64,000 bases of DNA from the NCBI GenBank assembly GCA_014656015.1, contig BNBP01000020.1:1-64000 (forward strand). Reading direction: 5' to 3'. The DNA is from Streptomyces griseoaurantiacus. GTDB lineage: Bacteria > Actinomycetota > Actinomycetes > Streptomycetales > Streptomycetaceae. The notes under the pieces were generated by a model that was not told the origin of the DNA, searched no databases, and was given only the letters and a program-made list of their open reading frames with translations. Both the position numbers and the translations under genes were made by a program. How positions within the stretch are numbered: position 1 is the stretch's first letter; every line of letters starts with the position of its first letter. This document shows, piece by piece, positions 18,746-27,421 of the stretch.

Positions 18746-20506
18746 ATGAGAGTGGGAGGGGCCGTGAGCCTTGGTGGGGGGACGTGGCAGCGGCTGACCG
18801 TCGTGGCGTTCGTCATGGCGGTGGCGGCCGGGTGCACAGGGCAGGGCGAAGGCGCGGGCGGCGGAAACGACGAAGACCTGTTGCGGAGCCACGACTGGAC
18901 GCAGATGCCGGGCACCACCGCGCGGAACGGCGCCCTTCGGGTCAGCGCGTTGGATCGGCGCATCGTGGAGCAGGACTCCTCCGGTGGCCGGCCCAATCCC
19001 CCGCTGAACCTGGCCGGTCCGCATCTCAGGTCCGATGGCGACTTCACCGTCACCGCGCGCATGTCCGGTGTGGGTGACGATGCCGGTGGCTCATGGCTGC
19101 GGCTGTACGGACGGGTGCCGGTCATCTACGACGAGTGGCGGCAGGAGCGGCCCTCGCTCCGCGTCGGCGTGACCGCCGGCGGACGAGTGAAGGTCCAGAT
19201 CTGGGACGGCGAGGGCGATGAGCCGGCCACCACGAAGAAGTTCGACTGCGGCTGCTCCGGGACGGTGACGCTCGCCGTGTCGAGCATCGGTGACACCTTC
19301 CGCGTGGAAGCCGACGGACGGCGGTTGGGAACCGTGCGGGACCCGGGGGTGTTCGCCGAGGGCACTGTCTGGTTCGGCCTGGAGGCGGACGCGGGCGAGG
19401 ACGAGCGCCGCGAGGGATGGCGGCTGACGCGGCTGACCGCGCGGGCCGAGAGCGGTGACTCGCTCCGCGTGATCAAGGCGCCGCGGCTGCGCCAGGAGCA
19501 GTCCGACGACTCGCTGCGTGCGCGGGCCGCGGACGTGGGGCGGCCGTTCGACGTCGGCGCCGCTCTGGCCGAGAACCCGCTGCTCACCGACTCACGCTAC
19601 CGGGCGCTCGCGGGGAGTCAGTTCTCCATGCTCACTCCGGAGAACGCGTTCAAGCCACAGTTCCTCCACCCACGCCGGGGCGTCTACGACTTCCGCGACG
19701 CGGACCTGCTCGTACGCTTCGCCCGCGCGAACGACATGAAGGTGCACGCGCACACCCTCGTCTGGCACGAGGCTCTGCCCGACTGGATGCGGGAGGACGA
19801 CGACCCCGAGGAGGTGCGCCGGACCATGCTCCGGCACATCGCCGTGGTCGCCGGGCACTTCAAGGGAAAGGTCGCGGAATGGGATGTGGTCAACGAGCCC
19901 ATGTCCGACGACGAGAAGAGTTACACCAACGGGGATCGCGGTCTGCGCTCCGAGCAGAGCCCGTGGTTCGAGGCCCTGGGCGAGGAGTACATCGACGAGG
20001 CGTTCAGGGCCGCCCACCGGGCCGATCCGAAGGCACGGCTGTTCCTCAACGAGTACGGGGTCGAGGAGGAGGGCGAGCGGTGGGACGCCCTCTACGATCT
20101 GGTCGAGCGGCTCAAGGAACGCGGCGTGCCGATCGACGGCGTGGGTTTCCAGAACCATGAGTACGCCCCCGGCGACCGCGTCGACCCGGAGACCTTCCGC
20201 AGCCATGTGCGGGATCTGGCGGAGCTCGGGGTGCAGGCGCGGGTGTCGGAGATGGACGTCCCCATAGGTGAGGACGAGGAGGACGGGCGGCAGACCCAGG
20301 CCGATGAGATGGCGGGCAAGCTGCGGGTCTGCCTGGAGGAGCCGAACTGCACCTCGTTCTCCACCTGGGGATTCACCGACCGGTACGGTTCCACCGCCGA
20401 CACCAAGATCTATCCTCCGCGCCCGGCCGATTCCCTGCCGTGGGACGCGGCCCTGCGGCCGAAGCCGGCGTACGAGCGCCTGCTCGAGGTCCTTGACGAG
20501 GCGTGA
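18746..20506 (+). CDS. GH10 endo-1,4-beta-xylanase, lipoprotein
   Basis: About 586 residues. The N-terminus has a lipoprotein signal (RLTVVAFVMAVAAGC, lipobox AAGC), so the enzyme should be anchored outside the membrane. Residues about 30-240 look like a concanavalin-type beta-sandwich (GSWLRLYGRVPVIYDEW, TVWFGLEADAG). The C-terminal GH10 barrel shows KVHAHTLVWHEALPDWM, the acid/base Glu in WDVVNEP (about residue 384), FLNEYGVEEEGERW and the nucleophile Glu in RVSEMDVP (about 502), then TSFSTWGFTDRYGS. It hydrolyses xylan backbones. A GTG at 18764 with GGGAGGG 3-4 bases upstream is an alternative start. Confidence 0.88.
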   Translation: MRVGGAVSLGGGTWQRLTVVAFVMAVAAGCTGQGEGAGGGNDEDLLRSHDWTQMPGTTARNGALRVSALDRRIVEQDSSGGRPNPPLNLAGPHLRSDGDFTVTARMSGVGDDAGGSWLRLYGRVPVIYDEWRQERPSLRVGVTAGGRVKVQIWDGEGDEPATTKKFDCGCSGTVTLAVSSIGDTFRVEADGRRLGTVRDPGVFAEGTVWFGLEADAGEDERREGWRLTRLTARAESGDSLRVIKAPRLRQEQSDDSLRARAADVGRPFDVGAALAENPLLTDSRYRALAGSQFSMLTPENAFKPQFLHPRRGVYDFRDADLLVRFARANDMKVHAHTLVWHEALPDWMREDDDPEEVRRTMLRHIAVVAGHFKGKVAEWDVVNEPMSDDEKSYTNGDRGLRSEQSPWFEALGEEYIDEAFRAAHRADPKARLFLNEYGVEEEGERWDALYDLVERLKERGVPIDGVGFQNHEYAPGDRVDPETFRSHVRDLAELGVQARVSEMDVPIGEDEEDGRQTQADEMAGKLRVCLEEPNCTSFSTWGFTDRYGSTADTKIYPPRPADSLPWDAALRPKPAYERLLEVLDEA

Positions 20507-20817
20507 GGCATCAAACACGCGGGCCTCAGCCTTCCCGCTCCCCGCCCGCGGGCAGGAAAGCGGTCCACCGATACCGTCGACATGCGTTCCGACACTTCGA
20601 GGTGAGAAGTTCCCCGTCAAGGTCGGCGGCCTCTGATGTCGTGGAGAGTGCGACGATGTGCTGGTGAGCCCACCTTGTGGTGTGGGACGGCGACCGTCCA
20701 CCCGACGACGGCCGAGCGGGCTCGGCCGGCACGGGCGTGGTCGTGGCTGCGGCGTTCGGAAACACCGGCACCTGGGGCAGGGCTGGGACCGGTCCGCCGC
20801 CGTCTCCGCCCTGATGA
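20507..20817. other. Intergenic stretch, nothing recognised
   Basis: About 300 bases after the xylanase gene. No motif, hairpin or ribosome binding site with a credible ORF was found. Confidence 0.4.
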
Positions 20818-21012
20818 CGTGGACCGCGCGCCCCGGGCGGCCGAACTCCTCGCCCGGCGTCACCTTCCCCGCGGTTACGTCCTCTCCGCCCCCGACCGGA
20901 TCCTCGATCCCCGGCTCCGGCGACGGTTCGCCACACACGCCGGAGCGGTCGTCACCGCGCTCCCCGGCAGTCACCTCTCGCCACTGCCGCATCCCGAGGA
21001 AGCGGCCGCGGA
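20818..21012 (+). pseudogene. Possible C-terminal remnant of an alpha/beta-hydrolase
   Basis: One plus-strand frame gives HLPRGYVLSAPDRILDPRLR, then FATHAGAVVTALPGSHLSPL and PHPEEAAAEI. The spacing of the D in APDRILDP and the H in GSHLSPLPHPEE resembles the last two catalytic elements of small alpha/beta-hydrolases. No nucleophile domain is present upstream. This is a weak call resting on one pattern. Confidence 0.3.
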
Positions 21013-21158
21013 GATCAGGGCGGAAGAGGCGCGCAGCGTGCCGGGATCCGGCCGGAAGCCGCGGGGACGCCGCCACACAGCCGGCCGGGCGCGAAGGTCG
21101 GGAGCAGGCCGCGGACGGCGCCGGTGACGAGGCGGGCGCCGTCGTCGTCGGGGGAAGG

Positions 21159-22697
21159 TCAGCCGCCCGGCGCAGTACCCGACGCCAGCGCGATCGTCAC
21201 CGGATGCGTCGGTGAGCTGAACAGCTGGGCGGTGGGGCCCGACTCGACCACGTGCCCCTCGGACATCACGATCACCGCGTTCGTCCGGTCGGTGACGAGC
21301 CGCAGGTCGTGGCTGACCAGGACGAGGGACAGGCCACGACGTTCGCGGAGGTCCGTCAGCAGGTCCATGACGGCGACAGCCGTGTCCGCGTCGAGCGCGG
21401 AGGTGACCTCGTCGCAGAACAGCACGTCGGGGTCGGCCGCCAACGCACGGGCGATGGAGACGCGTTGGCGCTGTCCTCCGGACAGTTCGTGGGGATGACG
21501 GTCGGCCGCCGCGGCGGGCAGGCCGACCTGCTCGAGGAGTTCCAGGACACGGGCGGGAGCCTCGGCGCGGCCGGTCCGGCGGTGCAGGAGGAGAGGACGG
21601 CGCAGTGCGGTGCCGACGGTGCGGCTGGGGTTGAGGGTGCCGAGCGGGTCCTGCGGCACGAGTTGGAGGCGGCGGCGTTGCTCGCGGGAGCGGCGGTGCG
21701 CGGCGGGGGCGAGGCCGGTGCCGTCGAGGCTGACGCTGCCGCCGCTGGGGCGGTGCAGGCCGACGAGGGTGCGCAGCAGGGTCGTCTTGCCGGAGCCCGA
21801 GGCGCCGACGATGCCCAGGCTGCTTCCGGCAGCGAGGGCGATGTCGATGCCGTGGAGCACGGGGACGCGTCGGCCGCGGTGGGTGTGGGCGGCGTGCAGG
21901 CCGGACGCCGTGAGGGTGGGCGGGTCGTCGGACGGAGTGCGGGCGGGTCCGCTCCCGGCGCGGGGGACGGGCGGGGCCTTCCTCGGGCGTGGGCCGGTCA
22001 GGTGCACGACGTCGTCGGCGAGGCGGGCGACCAGGTCGGTGTCGTGGCAGGAGAGGGCGATGGCGATCCGGTGGTTCTCGACGAGGTGCCGCAGGAGCTC
22101 GGCCATCGCGTCGCGCAGCGCCGGGTCGAGTCCGGCCGTGGGCTCGTCCAGGAGGAGGACGGCCGGTCGGCGTGCCAGGGCCCGGGCGAGGGCGACCCGG
22201 CGCTGCTGACCGCCCGACAGCCCGCCGATACGGCGGTCCTGCAGGCCGCCGTCGACGGGCAGTCGCACCTCGGCGAGCTGCGCCCGGACGGCTTCGCGGC
22301 TCGGGTTCGCGGAGACTTCGGCGAGCAGACGGCGCACGCTCATGCGTGGGTTGAGGCCGGAGCCGGGGTCCTGGCCGACGTAGGCGAGGTGGTGCCGGCG
22401 CAGGGCGCGCAAGGCGGGGGCGGGCAGGGCGAGAGGGTCCTGGCCGAGGACGGTGACGGTGCCGGTGGTGCGCTCGGTGTCCGGTGGCAGGGCGCCCGTC
22501 ACGGCTCGCAGCAGGGTGGTCTTTCCGCAACCGGAGGGGCCGACGACGGCGGTGACCCGGCCCGGGGCCAGTTCCAGGTCGGCCCGGTCCAGCAGGAGCC
22601 GGCCGCTGCGGGCGGCGACGGTCAGGCCCGAGACCCGGACCGCGTTCTTCCCCGTCGCCGCCTGGCTGTCGGGATACCAGTCGGGCATGTGGTTCAC
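21159..22697 (-). CDS. Fused dual ATP-binding protein of an oligopeptide-type ABC importer
   Basis: 512 residues with two complete ABC domains. First: Walker A VVGPSGCGKTT, signature GGLSGGQQRRVALARALARR, Walker B AVLLLDEPTAGLD. Second: Walker A IVGASGSGKTT, signature HELSGGQRQRVSIARALAAD, Walker B VLFCDEVTSALD. It therefore replaces separate DppD and DppF subunits and energises the two permeases encoded just upstream. The GTG start overlaps the permease stop (GTGA). It is the last gene of the iron-box-led four-gene operon. Confidence 0.9.
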   Translation of the reverse strand: MNHMPDWYPDSQAATGKNAVRVSGLTVAARSGRLLLDRADLELAPGRVTAVVGPSGCGKTTLLRAVTGALPPDTERTTGTVTVLGQDPLALPAPALRALRRHHLAYVGQDPGSGLNPRMSVRRLLAEVSANPSREAVRAQLAEVRLPVDGGLQDRRIGGLSGGQQRRVALARALARRPAVLLLDEPTAGLDPALRDAMAELLRHLVENHRIAIALSCHDTDLVARLADDVVHLTGPRPRKAPPVPRAGSGPARTPSDDPPTLTASGLHAAHTHRGRRVPVLHGIDIALAAGSSLGIVGASGSGKTTLLRTLVGLHRPSGGSVSLDGTGLAPAAHRRSREQRRRLQLVPQDPLGTLNPSRTVGTALRRPLLLHRRTGRAEAPARVLELLEQVGLPAAAADRHPHELSGGQRQRVSIARALAADPDVLFCDEVTSALDADTAVAVMDLLTDLRERRGLSLVLVSHDLRLVTDRTNAVIVMSEGHVVESGPTAQLFSSPTHPVTIALASGTAPGG

Positions 22698-23554
22698 AGT
22701 GCGGGCACCGCCTTCCGGCCGGTCACGGGTACCAGGGCGGCTGCCGCCAGGTTGACGCTCATGGCGAGCAGGCCGATGGCGACGCTGGGGGCGAGGACGG
22801 CCCAGGGATTGAGCAGGATGCCGGGGGAGTTCTCGCGGATCATCAACGCCCAGTCGGCGGAGGGTGGTTGGGGGCCGATCTGGAGGAACCCGGCGGTGGC
22901 CACGAGGTAGACGGCGGCGACGAAGCGCAGTCCGAACAGTGCGAGCAGCGTCGCCCGCAGGTTCGGCAGCACCTCGCGCACGACGAGGTGCGGAAGCCGT
23001 TCGCCGCCGACGGCCGCCGCCTCGACGTATCCCGAGGCCGCCACGGGCGCGGCCGCGCCGACGACCAGGCGCACCGCGTACGGCACGCCGAGGACGACCG
23101 CGGCCGTGACGACCGCGAGCCGTCCGCCGTCCGGCCAGGACAGGGTGACGAGGAGGATGCCGAGGACGGCGGGCAGCAGCATCAGGACGTCCGCGGCGCG
23201 TTCGACGATCAGTCCGACGGCAGGGCGAAGGGCGCTGACCGCGCCGAGCACGGCGGCCGCGGCGGTGACCAGGACGGCGACCAGGAGGGAGGTCACGACG
23301 AGCTCGCGCCCCCCGGCCAGTACCCGGCTGAGCACGTCCCGGCCCAGCTGGTCGCCGCCGAAGGGGGCGTCGCCGCCGGGCTCGGCGTAGGGGGCGGTGA
23401 CGGGGGCGTCGATCGCGTGCGGGACGAGCCGGGGCCCGGCCAGGGCGACGGCGAGGAGCAGCAGGGCCGGGAGGACCCGCAGGGCCGGCCGGCGGCGCCC
23501 GGGGAGGCGGGGCGTGGGGGAGAGGGGGTGTGGGGTGGGTGCGGGTACGGTCAT
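22694..23554 (-). CDS. ABC transporter permease, DppC-type
   Basis: 286 residues. A Pro-rich N-terminus precedes the first helix (VLPALLLLAVALAG), then GGDQLGRDVLSRVLAGGREL, which is characteristic of DppC/OppC, five more helices, and the coupling (EAA) loop in YVEAAAVGGERLPHLVVREVLPNLR. It pairs with the DppB-type permease upstream; the ATG overlaps that gene's stop (ATGA). Confidence 0.9.
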   Translation of the reverse strand: MTVPAPTPHPLSPTPRLPGRRRPALRVLPALLLLAVALAGPRLVPHAIDAPVTAPYAEPGGDAPFGGDQLGRDVLSRVLAGGRELVVTSLLVAVLVTAAAAVLGAVSALRPAVGLIVERAADVLMLLPAVLGILLVTLSWPDGGRLAVVTAAVVLGVPYAVRLVVGAAAPVAASGYVEAAAVGGERLPHLVVREVLPNLRATLLALFGLRFVAAVYLVATAGFLQIGPQPPSADWALMIRENSPGILLNPWAVLAPSVAIGLLAMSVNLAAAALVPVTGRKAVPAL

Positions 23555-24564
23555 GTCCGGCCTCCCGAAGCCCAGGCGCGTACGAGGTCGGCGAGCAGCA
23601 GGACGCCGCTGAGGACGGCTCCGGTGACGGCGACGACACCGGCGATGAGCGGACTGTCCCGGTCGGTGACCGCTCCGGCGAGGACCGAGCCGATGCCGGG
23701 GTAGTTGAAGATGGTCTCCACGACGACCGCGCCGCCCAGCAGCATGCCCGTGGAGGTGGCGATCCCGGCCGAGATGGTCGGCAGCGCGCCGGGCAGCAGA
23801 TGGTGGGTGAGGATCCGGTGCCGGGGCAGCCCGTCGAGGACGGCGGTCTCGATGTGCGGCGCCGTGGACTCGTCGGCGAGTGCGGCGCGTACGATCCGGA
23901 CGTTCCAGCCGATCTGGGGGACGGCCAGCGCGAGCACGGGCAGGACGAGCATCTTCCAGGAGGCGGGCGAGCCGTCGGCGTCGGTGAGGGTGACGGCGGG
24001 CAGCCAGTCGGTCCACAGGGCGAAGACCAGGACCAGGGCGACCGCGACGACGAACTCGGGCAGCGCCAGCACACCGGTGGCGCTCGCCGACACGGCCCGG
24101 TCGACCTTTCCGCCGGGCCGGGCCGCCGCCCAGCAGCCGAGGGTGACGGAGGCGACCAGGGTCACCAGCAGCGCGAGCCCGCCGAGCAGCAGGGTGTTGG
24201 GGAAGGGGCGGGCGAGCAGATCGGCGACCGCCTCGCCGCGCGCCGAGGTGCCGAGATCGCCGGTCGGCAGGCCGGTCGTCCAGTCCCAGAAGCGCTCCGC
24301 CACCGGCCGGTCCAGTCCCAGCAGTTGACGCCGTTGGGCGAGGTCGGCCGCGCTCTCCCCGCGTTCGGAGGTGGCGGTGGCCGCGTCGCCCGGCAGCAGC
24401 TCCACGGCGGCGAAGACGCACGCGAGCAGGACGGCGAGCAGCAGGGCCCGGCGCGCGAGCACCGCGGCCACGCGCAGGGGGAGACGTACGACGGCGGGGG
24501 CCGGCCGGGACCCGTCGACCCCGGCCGGCCCGCGTCGTACGGCCCCGATCAGCGAGCCAGCCAT
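23551..24564 (-). CDS. ABC transporter permease, DppB-type
   Basis: 337 residues, six predicted helices. A large extracytoplasmic loop after helix 1 contains RQLLGLDRPVAERFWDWTTG, followed by LPTGDLGTS, typical of DppB/OppB. The coupling loop is HIETAVLDGLPRHRILTHHL followed by LPGALPT, and VVVETIFNYPGIGSVLAGAV is the conserved C-terminal motif. It overlaps the end of the binding protein gene by 16 bases. Confidence 0.9.
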   Translation of the reverse strand: MAGSLIGAVRRGPAGVDGSRPAPAVVRLPLRVAAVLARRALLLAVLLACVFAAVELLPGDAATATSERGESAADLAQRRQLLGLDRPVAERFWDWTTGLPTGDLGTSARGEAVADLLARPFPNTLLLGGLALLVTLVASVTLGCWAAARPGGKVDRAVSASATGVLALPEFVVAVALVLVFALWTDWLPAVTLTDADGSPASWKMLVLPVLALAVPQIGWNVRIVRAALADESTAPHIETAVLDGLPRHRILTHHLLPGALPTISAGIATSTGMLLGGAVVVETIFNYPGIGSVLAGAVTDRDSPLIAGVVAVTGAVLSGVLLLADLVRAWASGGRT

Positions 24565-26102
24565 GTCGTCTCGAGCTGGACGCGTCCGTAGCCGGGCAGG
24601 GCGGGCAGGTCACGCACCGCGGCGGCGGCCAGGTCGATGCCGTCGGCCATGCCCCACAGCAGGTGGCCGGACTCCTCGTGCTCGATCCGCTGGATCTCGT
24701 GCAGCAACGTGGCGCGCTCGGCGGGGTCCTTGGTGGCCATCGCCTTCTCGTACGCGGCGTCGAACCTCTTGTTCCTCCAACCGGCCTCGTTCTGGCCGGA
24801 GTCGGAGACCATGGTCTTGCTGGCGAAGAACACCACGGAGTCGTTCGTGCCCCAGTACGTGGTGTACAGGTCGCCCTTGAGCCAGGTCTTCTCCCAGAAC
24901 GCGGCCGACTCCTGCCTGACCACCTCGACCTTCACCCCGGCCTCGCGGACCTGGGAGGCGAACAGCGTGGCCGCCTCGGCGAGGCCGGCGATGTCCTCGG
25001 TGGTCAGCAGTCTGTAGGTCTTCGACAGGTCGAAGCCGGCCTCCTTCAGCAGTGACCTGGCCTTGGGCAGATCCCGCTCGCGTTGCGGGATGTCCTTGGC
25101 GTAGGCGGGGTCACCGGTGCCCAGGATGTCGTTGGCGACCGTGCCGTACCCGGACAGCACCTGCTTGACCATGGCCTCGCGGTCCACCGCCAGCCGCAGC
25201 GCCTCGCGCACCCTCGGGTCCGCGAACGGCCCGTCGGCGACACGCATGACGATCGGCATCGCCATGTCGTTGGGGCGGCGCACGATCTGGACGTCCTGGC
25301 GCTTCTCCGCCGTACGGGCGGCCACCGCGCCGACGTTGGAGGCCACGTCGATCTGGCCGGCGAGCAGGGCGTTGGCCATCGCCTGGGGACTCGCGAAGAT
25401 CTTGACCTCGATGGCGTCGAGGAGGACGTCACCGCCGTACCACTTCTTGTTGCGCACCAACCGGGCGTTTCCGGCGCGGAACCAGTCCAGCTCGAACGGG
25501 CCGGTGCCGGGGGCCTTGCCCAGGTCGGAGTCCTTGGTGTCCTTCTTGAGGACGAACGTCGTCAGACGGGTGAGCTGAGGCAGTTCGGCGTTGGCGTAGT
25601 CGGAGACCAGGACGACGGTGTCGTCGCCCTCGGACGTGATGTTCTCGGGTTTGATGCCGGGCAGTCGGGAGGCGCCCGAGGGGGTGCCGCGCAGCCGCTT
25701 CAACGACCAGACGACGTCCTCGGCGGTGACCGGCGAACCGTCATGGAACGTCGCGCCCTCGGCGAGAGTGAAGCGCCAGGTCCTGAGGTCGTCCGACGCC
25801 TTCCAGGAAGTGGCGAGGCGGGGGGCGGTGTTGGGCCTGGTGCCCGGGACGGTGAGCGTGTCGTGCACCAGCGAGATGATCAGGTAGTCGCTCTCGTTGG
25901 CCTGGGTGCCGTGCGGGTCGCGGGTGATGGCCGAGGCCCGGCCCAGCGCGCCGACCCGCAGCGTGCCCCCGGGCCGCGGCTTCTCGCCCGCCTTCCTCGG
26001 CGCGGTGGACGAGGTCTCGTCACCGCCGCCGCAGGCGGTGAGGAGCGCGGCCGCGCCCAACCCGCCTGCGGCCCACAGCAGTTGGCGCCTGTTCCAGTTC
26101 AC
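24549..26102 (-). CDS. Extracellular solute-binding lipoprotein of peptide/nickel family
   Basis: 517 residues, GTG start with GAGG 8 bases upstream. The signal NRRQLLWAAGGLGAAALLTAC combines a twin-arginine-like start with a lipobox (LTAC). The body is a family 5 binding protein: GRASAITRDPHGTQANESDY, WRFTLAEGATFHDGSPVTAEDVVWSLKRL, and FADPRVREALRLAVDREAMV. Such proteins bind peptides, opine metallophores or metal chelates. An iron box lies 33 bases upstream, and a divergent biosynthetic operon has its own box, so the ligand may be the ferric form of that operon's product. Confidence 0.9.
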   Translation of the reverse strand: MNWNRRQLLWAAGGLGAAALLTACGGGDETSSTAPRKAGEKPRPGGTLRVGALGRASAITRDPHGTQANESDYLIISLVHDTLTVPGTRPNTAPRLATSWKASDDLRTWRFTLAEGATFHDGSPVTAEDVVWSLKRLRGTPSGASRLPGIKPENITSEGDDTVVLVSDYANAELPQLTRLTTFVLKKDTKDSDLGKAPGTGPFELDWFRAGNARLVRNKKWYGGDVLLDAIEVKIFASPQAMANALLAGQIDVASNVGAVAARTAEKRQDVQIVRRPNDMAMPIVMRVADGPFADPRVREALRLAVDREAMVKQVLSGYGTVANDILGTGDPAYAKDIPQRERDLPKARSLLKEAGFDLSKTYRLLTTEDIAGLAEAATLFASQVREAGVKVEVVRQESAAFWEKTWLKGDLYTTYWGTNDSVVFFASKTMVSDSGQNEAGWRNKRFDAAYEKAMATKDPAERATLLHEIQRIEHEESGHLLWGMADGIDLAAAAVRDLPALPGYGRVQLETTWLAR

Positions 26103-26134
26103 GTACGACCTCGTTCCCGTGACATGAGAATTAC

Positions 26135-26153
26135 TTAGGTTTGCCTACCCTAA
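26135..26153 (-). promoter_or_regulatory. Iron box (DmdR/IdeR-type) before the ABC importer operon
   Basis: TTAGGTTTGCCTACCCTAA, a 19-bp interrupted palindrome that fits the DmdR1/DtxR iron box (TTAGGTTAGGCTCACCTAA) at most positions. It is 33 bases from the GTG of the binding protein, where a repressor would block transcription under iron sufficiency. Confidence 0.8.
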
Positions 26154-26277
26154 GGAGATCCTCGCGCGCAAGCCGTGCGGCTCATTCCGTGCCTCCGTCG
26201 ACGCGTCGAACCCGCACGAGGGGGTGCGTGACGGCGCGGGGGTGCGGCATCGGCGCTCACGGAAGCGAGAGATCGAG

Positions 26278-26296
26278 TAAGGGTTGCCTAACCTAA
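26278..26296 (+). promoter_or_regulatory. Second iron box, before the biosynthetic operon
   Basis: TAAGGGTTGCCTAACCTAA, a 19-bp site matching the DmdR/DtxR iron box, 102 bases upstream of the oxygenase ATG (26398). With the site at 26135-26153 it frames the divergent promoter region, so both operons should be induced by iron limitation. Confidence 0.8.
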
Positions 26297-26397
26297 TCTC
26301 CGCTGATACGTTCTCGGCCGCCGAGGCACAGCACGTTCACACAAACGCGTCTCCGTCGCACCTCACCCCACCCACCCCTGGAACGGACGACTTCGCC

Positions 26398-27387
26398 ATG
26401 CCCACGGAAGCCGCACCCTTACGGCAGCTCGACCCGCACACCGTCGACGAGCTGACCCACACAGCCCGGAAGATCCTCACCCACTTCGGCAGTTCGGCCG
26501 CCCGGCCCGAACTGCTCCGCCGCGTCGCGGAGTCCGCCACCCGCCTCGGCGAGGCGATCCGCCACCACTGCCGCCCGGTGGACACCGACGACGGCCTGTT
26601 CGTCCTGCGTGGCCTGCCCGTCGACGACGACGGCAACGGCCCCACGCCCGCCGGCTGGGCCACCGCGGGCGACAGCGCGGCCGAATGGGACGTGATCCTG
26701 CTGCTGCTCGCCACCGCCATGGGCCATCCGATCGCCTGGGAGGGGCAGCAGGAGGGCCGGTTCGTGCACAACATCGTTCCCGCGCCCGGCCACGAGGAGG
26801 AACAGACCGGCGCGAGCAGCACCGTGCTGCTCAGCCCGCACACCGAGGACGCCTTCCACCCCGGCCGAGCCCACCTGCTGCTGCTCGCCTGTATGCGCAA
26901 CCACGACGCCGTCGCCACCACCGCCGCCAGCGTCCGCAAGGTCCGCCTCGACGCGGACGACGTGGCACTGCTCTCCCGCCCGGTGCTGCCGATCCTCCCC
27001 GACGACGCCTACGCCGAGGCGCGGTCGTTCGCGGGAGAGCCGCCGAGGGTCTCCGTCCTGTGGCAGACCGAGTCCGGACCGACCCTGCGCTACGACCCCG
27101 CCTACACCCCGCTGGACCGGGCGCCCGCCGACTACCGCGCCGCCTACGACCGGCTGACCGCCGAACTGGAACGCGTCTCGGTCGCCGTCGTGCTGGAGCC
27201 CGGTGACGTCCTGGTCGTCGACAACGACCAGGTCGTCCACGGTCGGGTGCCGTTCGAGCCCCGCTACGACGGCACCGATCGCTGGCTCAAGCGAGCCTCG
27301 GTGCGTGTGCCCGGCCGCCGTAGCCGCCCGCTGTCCGAGGCGGACGAACACGGATACGGCCAGGCCGCTTTGGTGGCACATCCCTGA
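26398..27387 (+). CDS. TauD/clavaminate synthase-like 2-oxoglutarate iron(II) oxygenase
   Basis: 329 residues from ATG 26398 (a longer frame would begin inside the iron box). The iron ligands are visible as LSPHTEDAFHP (His148, Glu150: the HxE variant seen in clavaminate synthase and arginine beta-hydroxylases) and the distal His in DNDQVVHGRVPF (about 281), with the 2-oxoglutarate arginine in RWLKRASVRVP. It probably hydroxylates an amino acid or amino-acid-derived intermediate. It is the first gene of the operon oxygenase-sbnB-decarboxylase-sbnA-MATE. Confidence 0.85.
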   Translation: MPTEAAPLRQLDPHTVDELTHTARKILTHFGSSAARPELLRRVAESATRLGEAIRHHCRPVDTDDGLFVLRGLPVDDDGNGPTPAGWATAGDSAAEWDVILLLLATAMGHPIAWEGQQEGRFVHNIVPAPGHEEEQTGASSTVLLSPHTEDAFHPGRAHLLLLACMRNHDAVATTAASVRKVRLDADDVALLSRPVLPILPDDAYAEARSFAGEPPRVSVLWQTESGPTLRYDPAYTPLDRAPADYRAAYDRLTAELERVSVAVVLEPGDVLVVDNDQVVHGRVPFEPRYDGTDRWLKRASVRVPGRRSRPLSEADEHGYGQAALVAHP

Positions 27388-27421
27388 TCCCCGTCCGCCC
27401 CCTCGTACGAAGGGACCAGCC

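Noticed and set aside
20971..22530. 519-codon minus-strand ORF overlapping the dual ABC ATPase
   Set aside because: Pro/Arg-rich, wrong frame of the ATPase gene; no domain.
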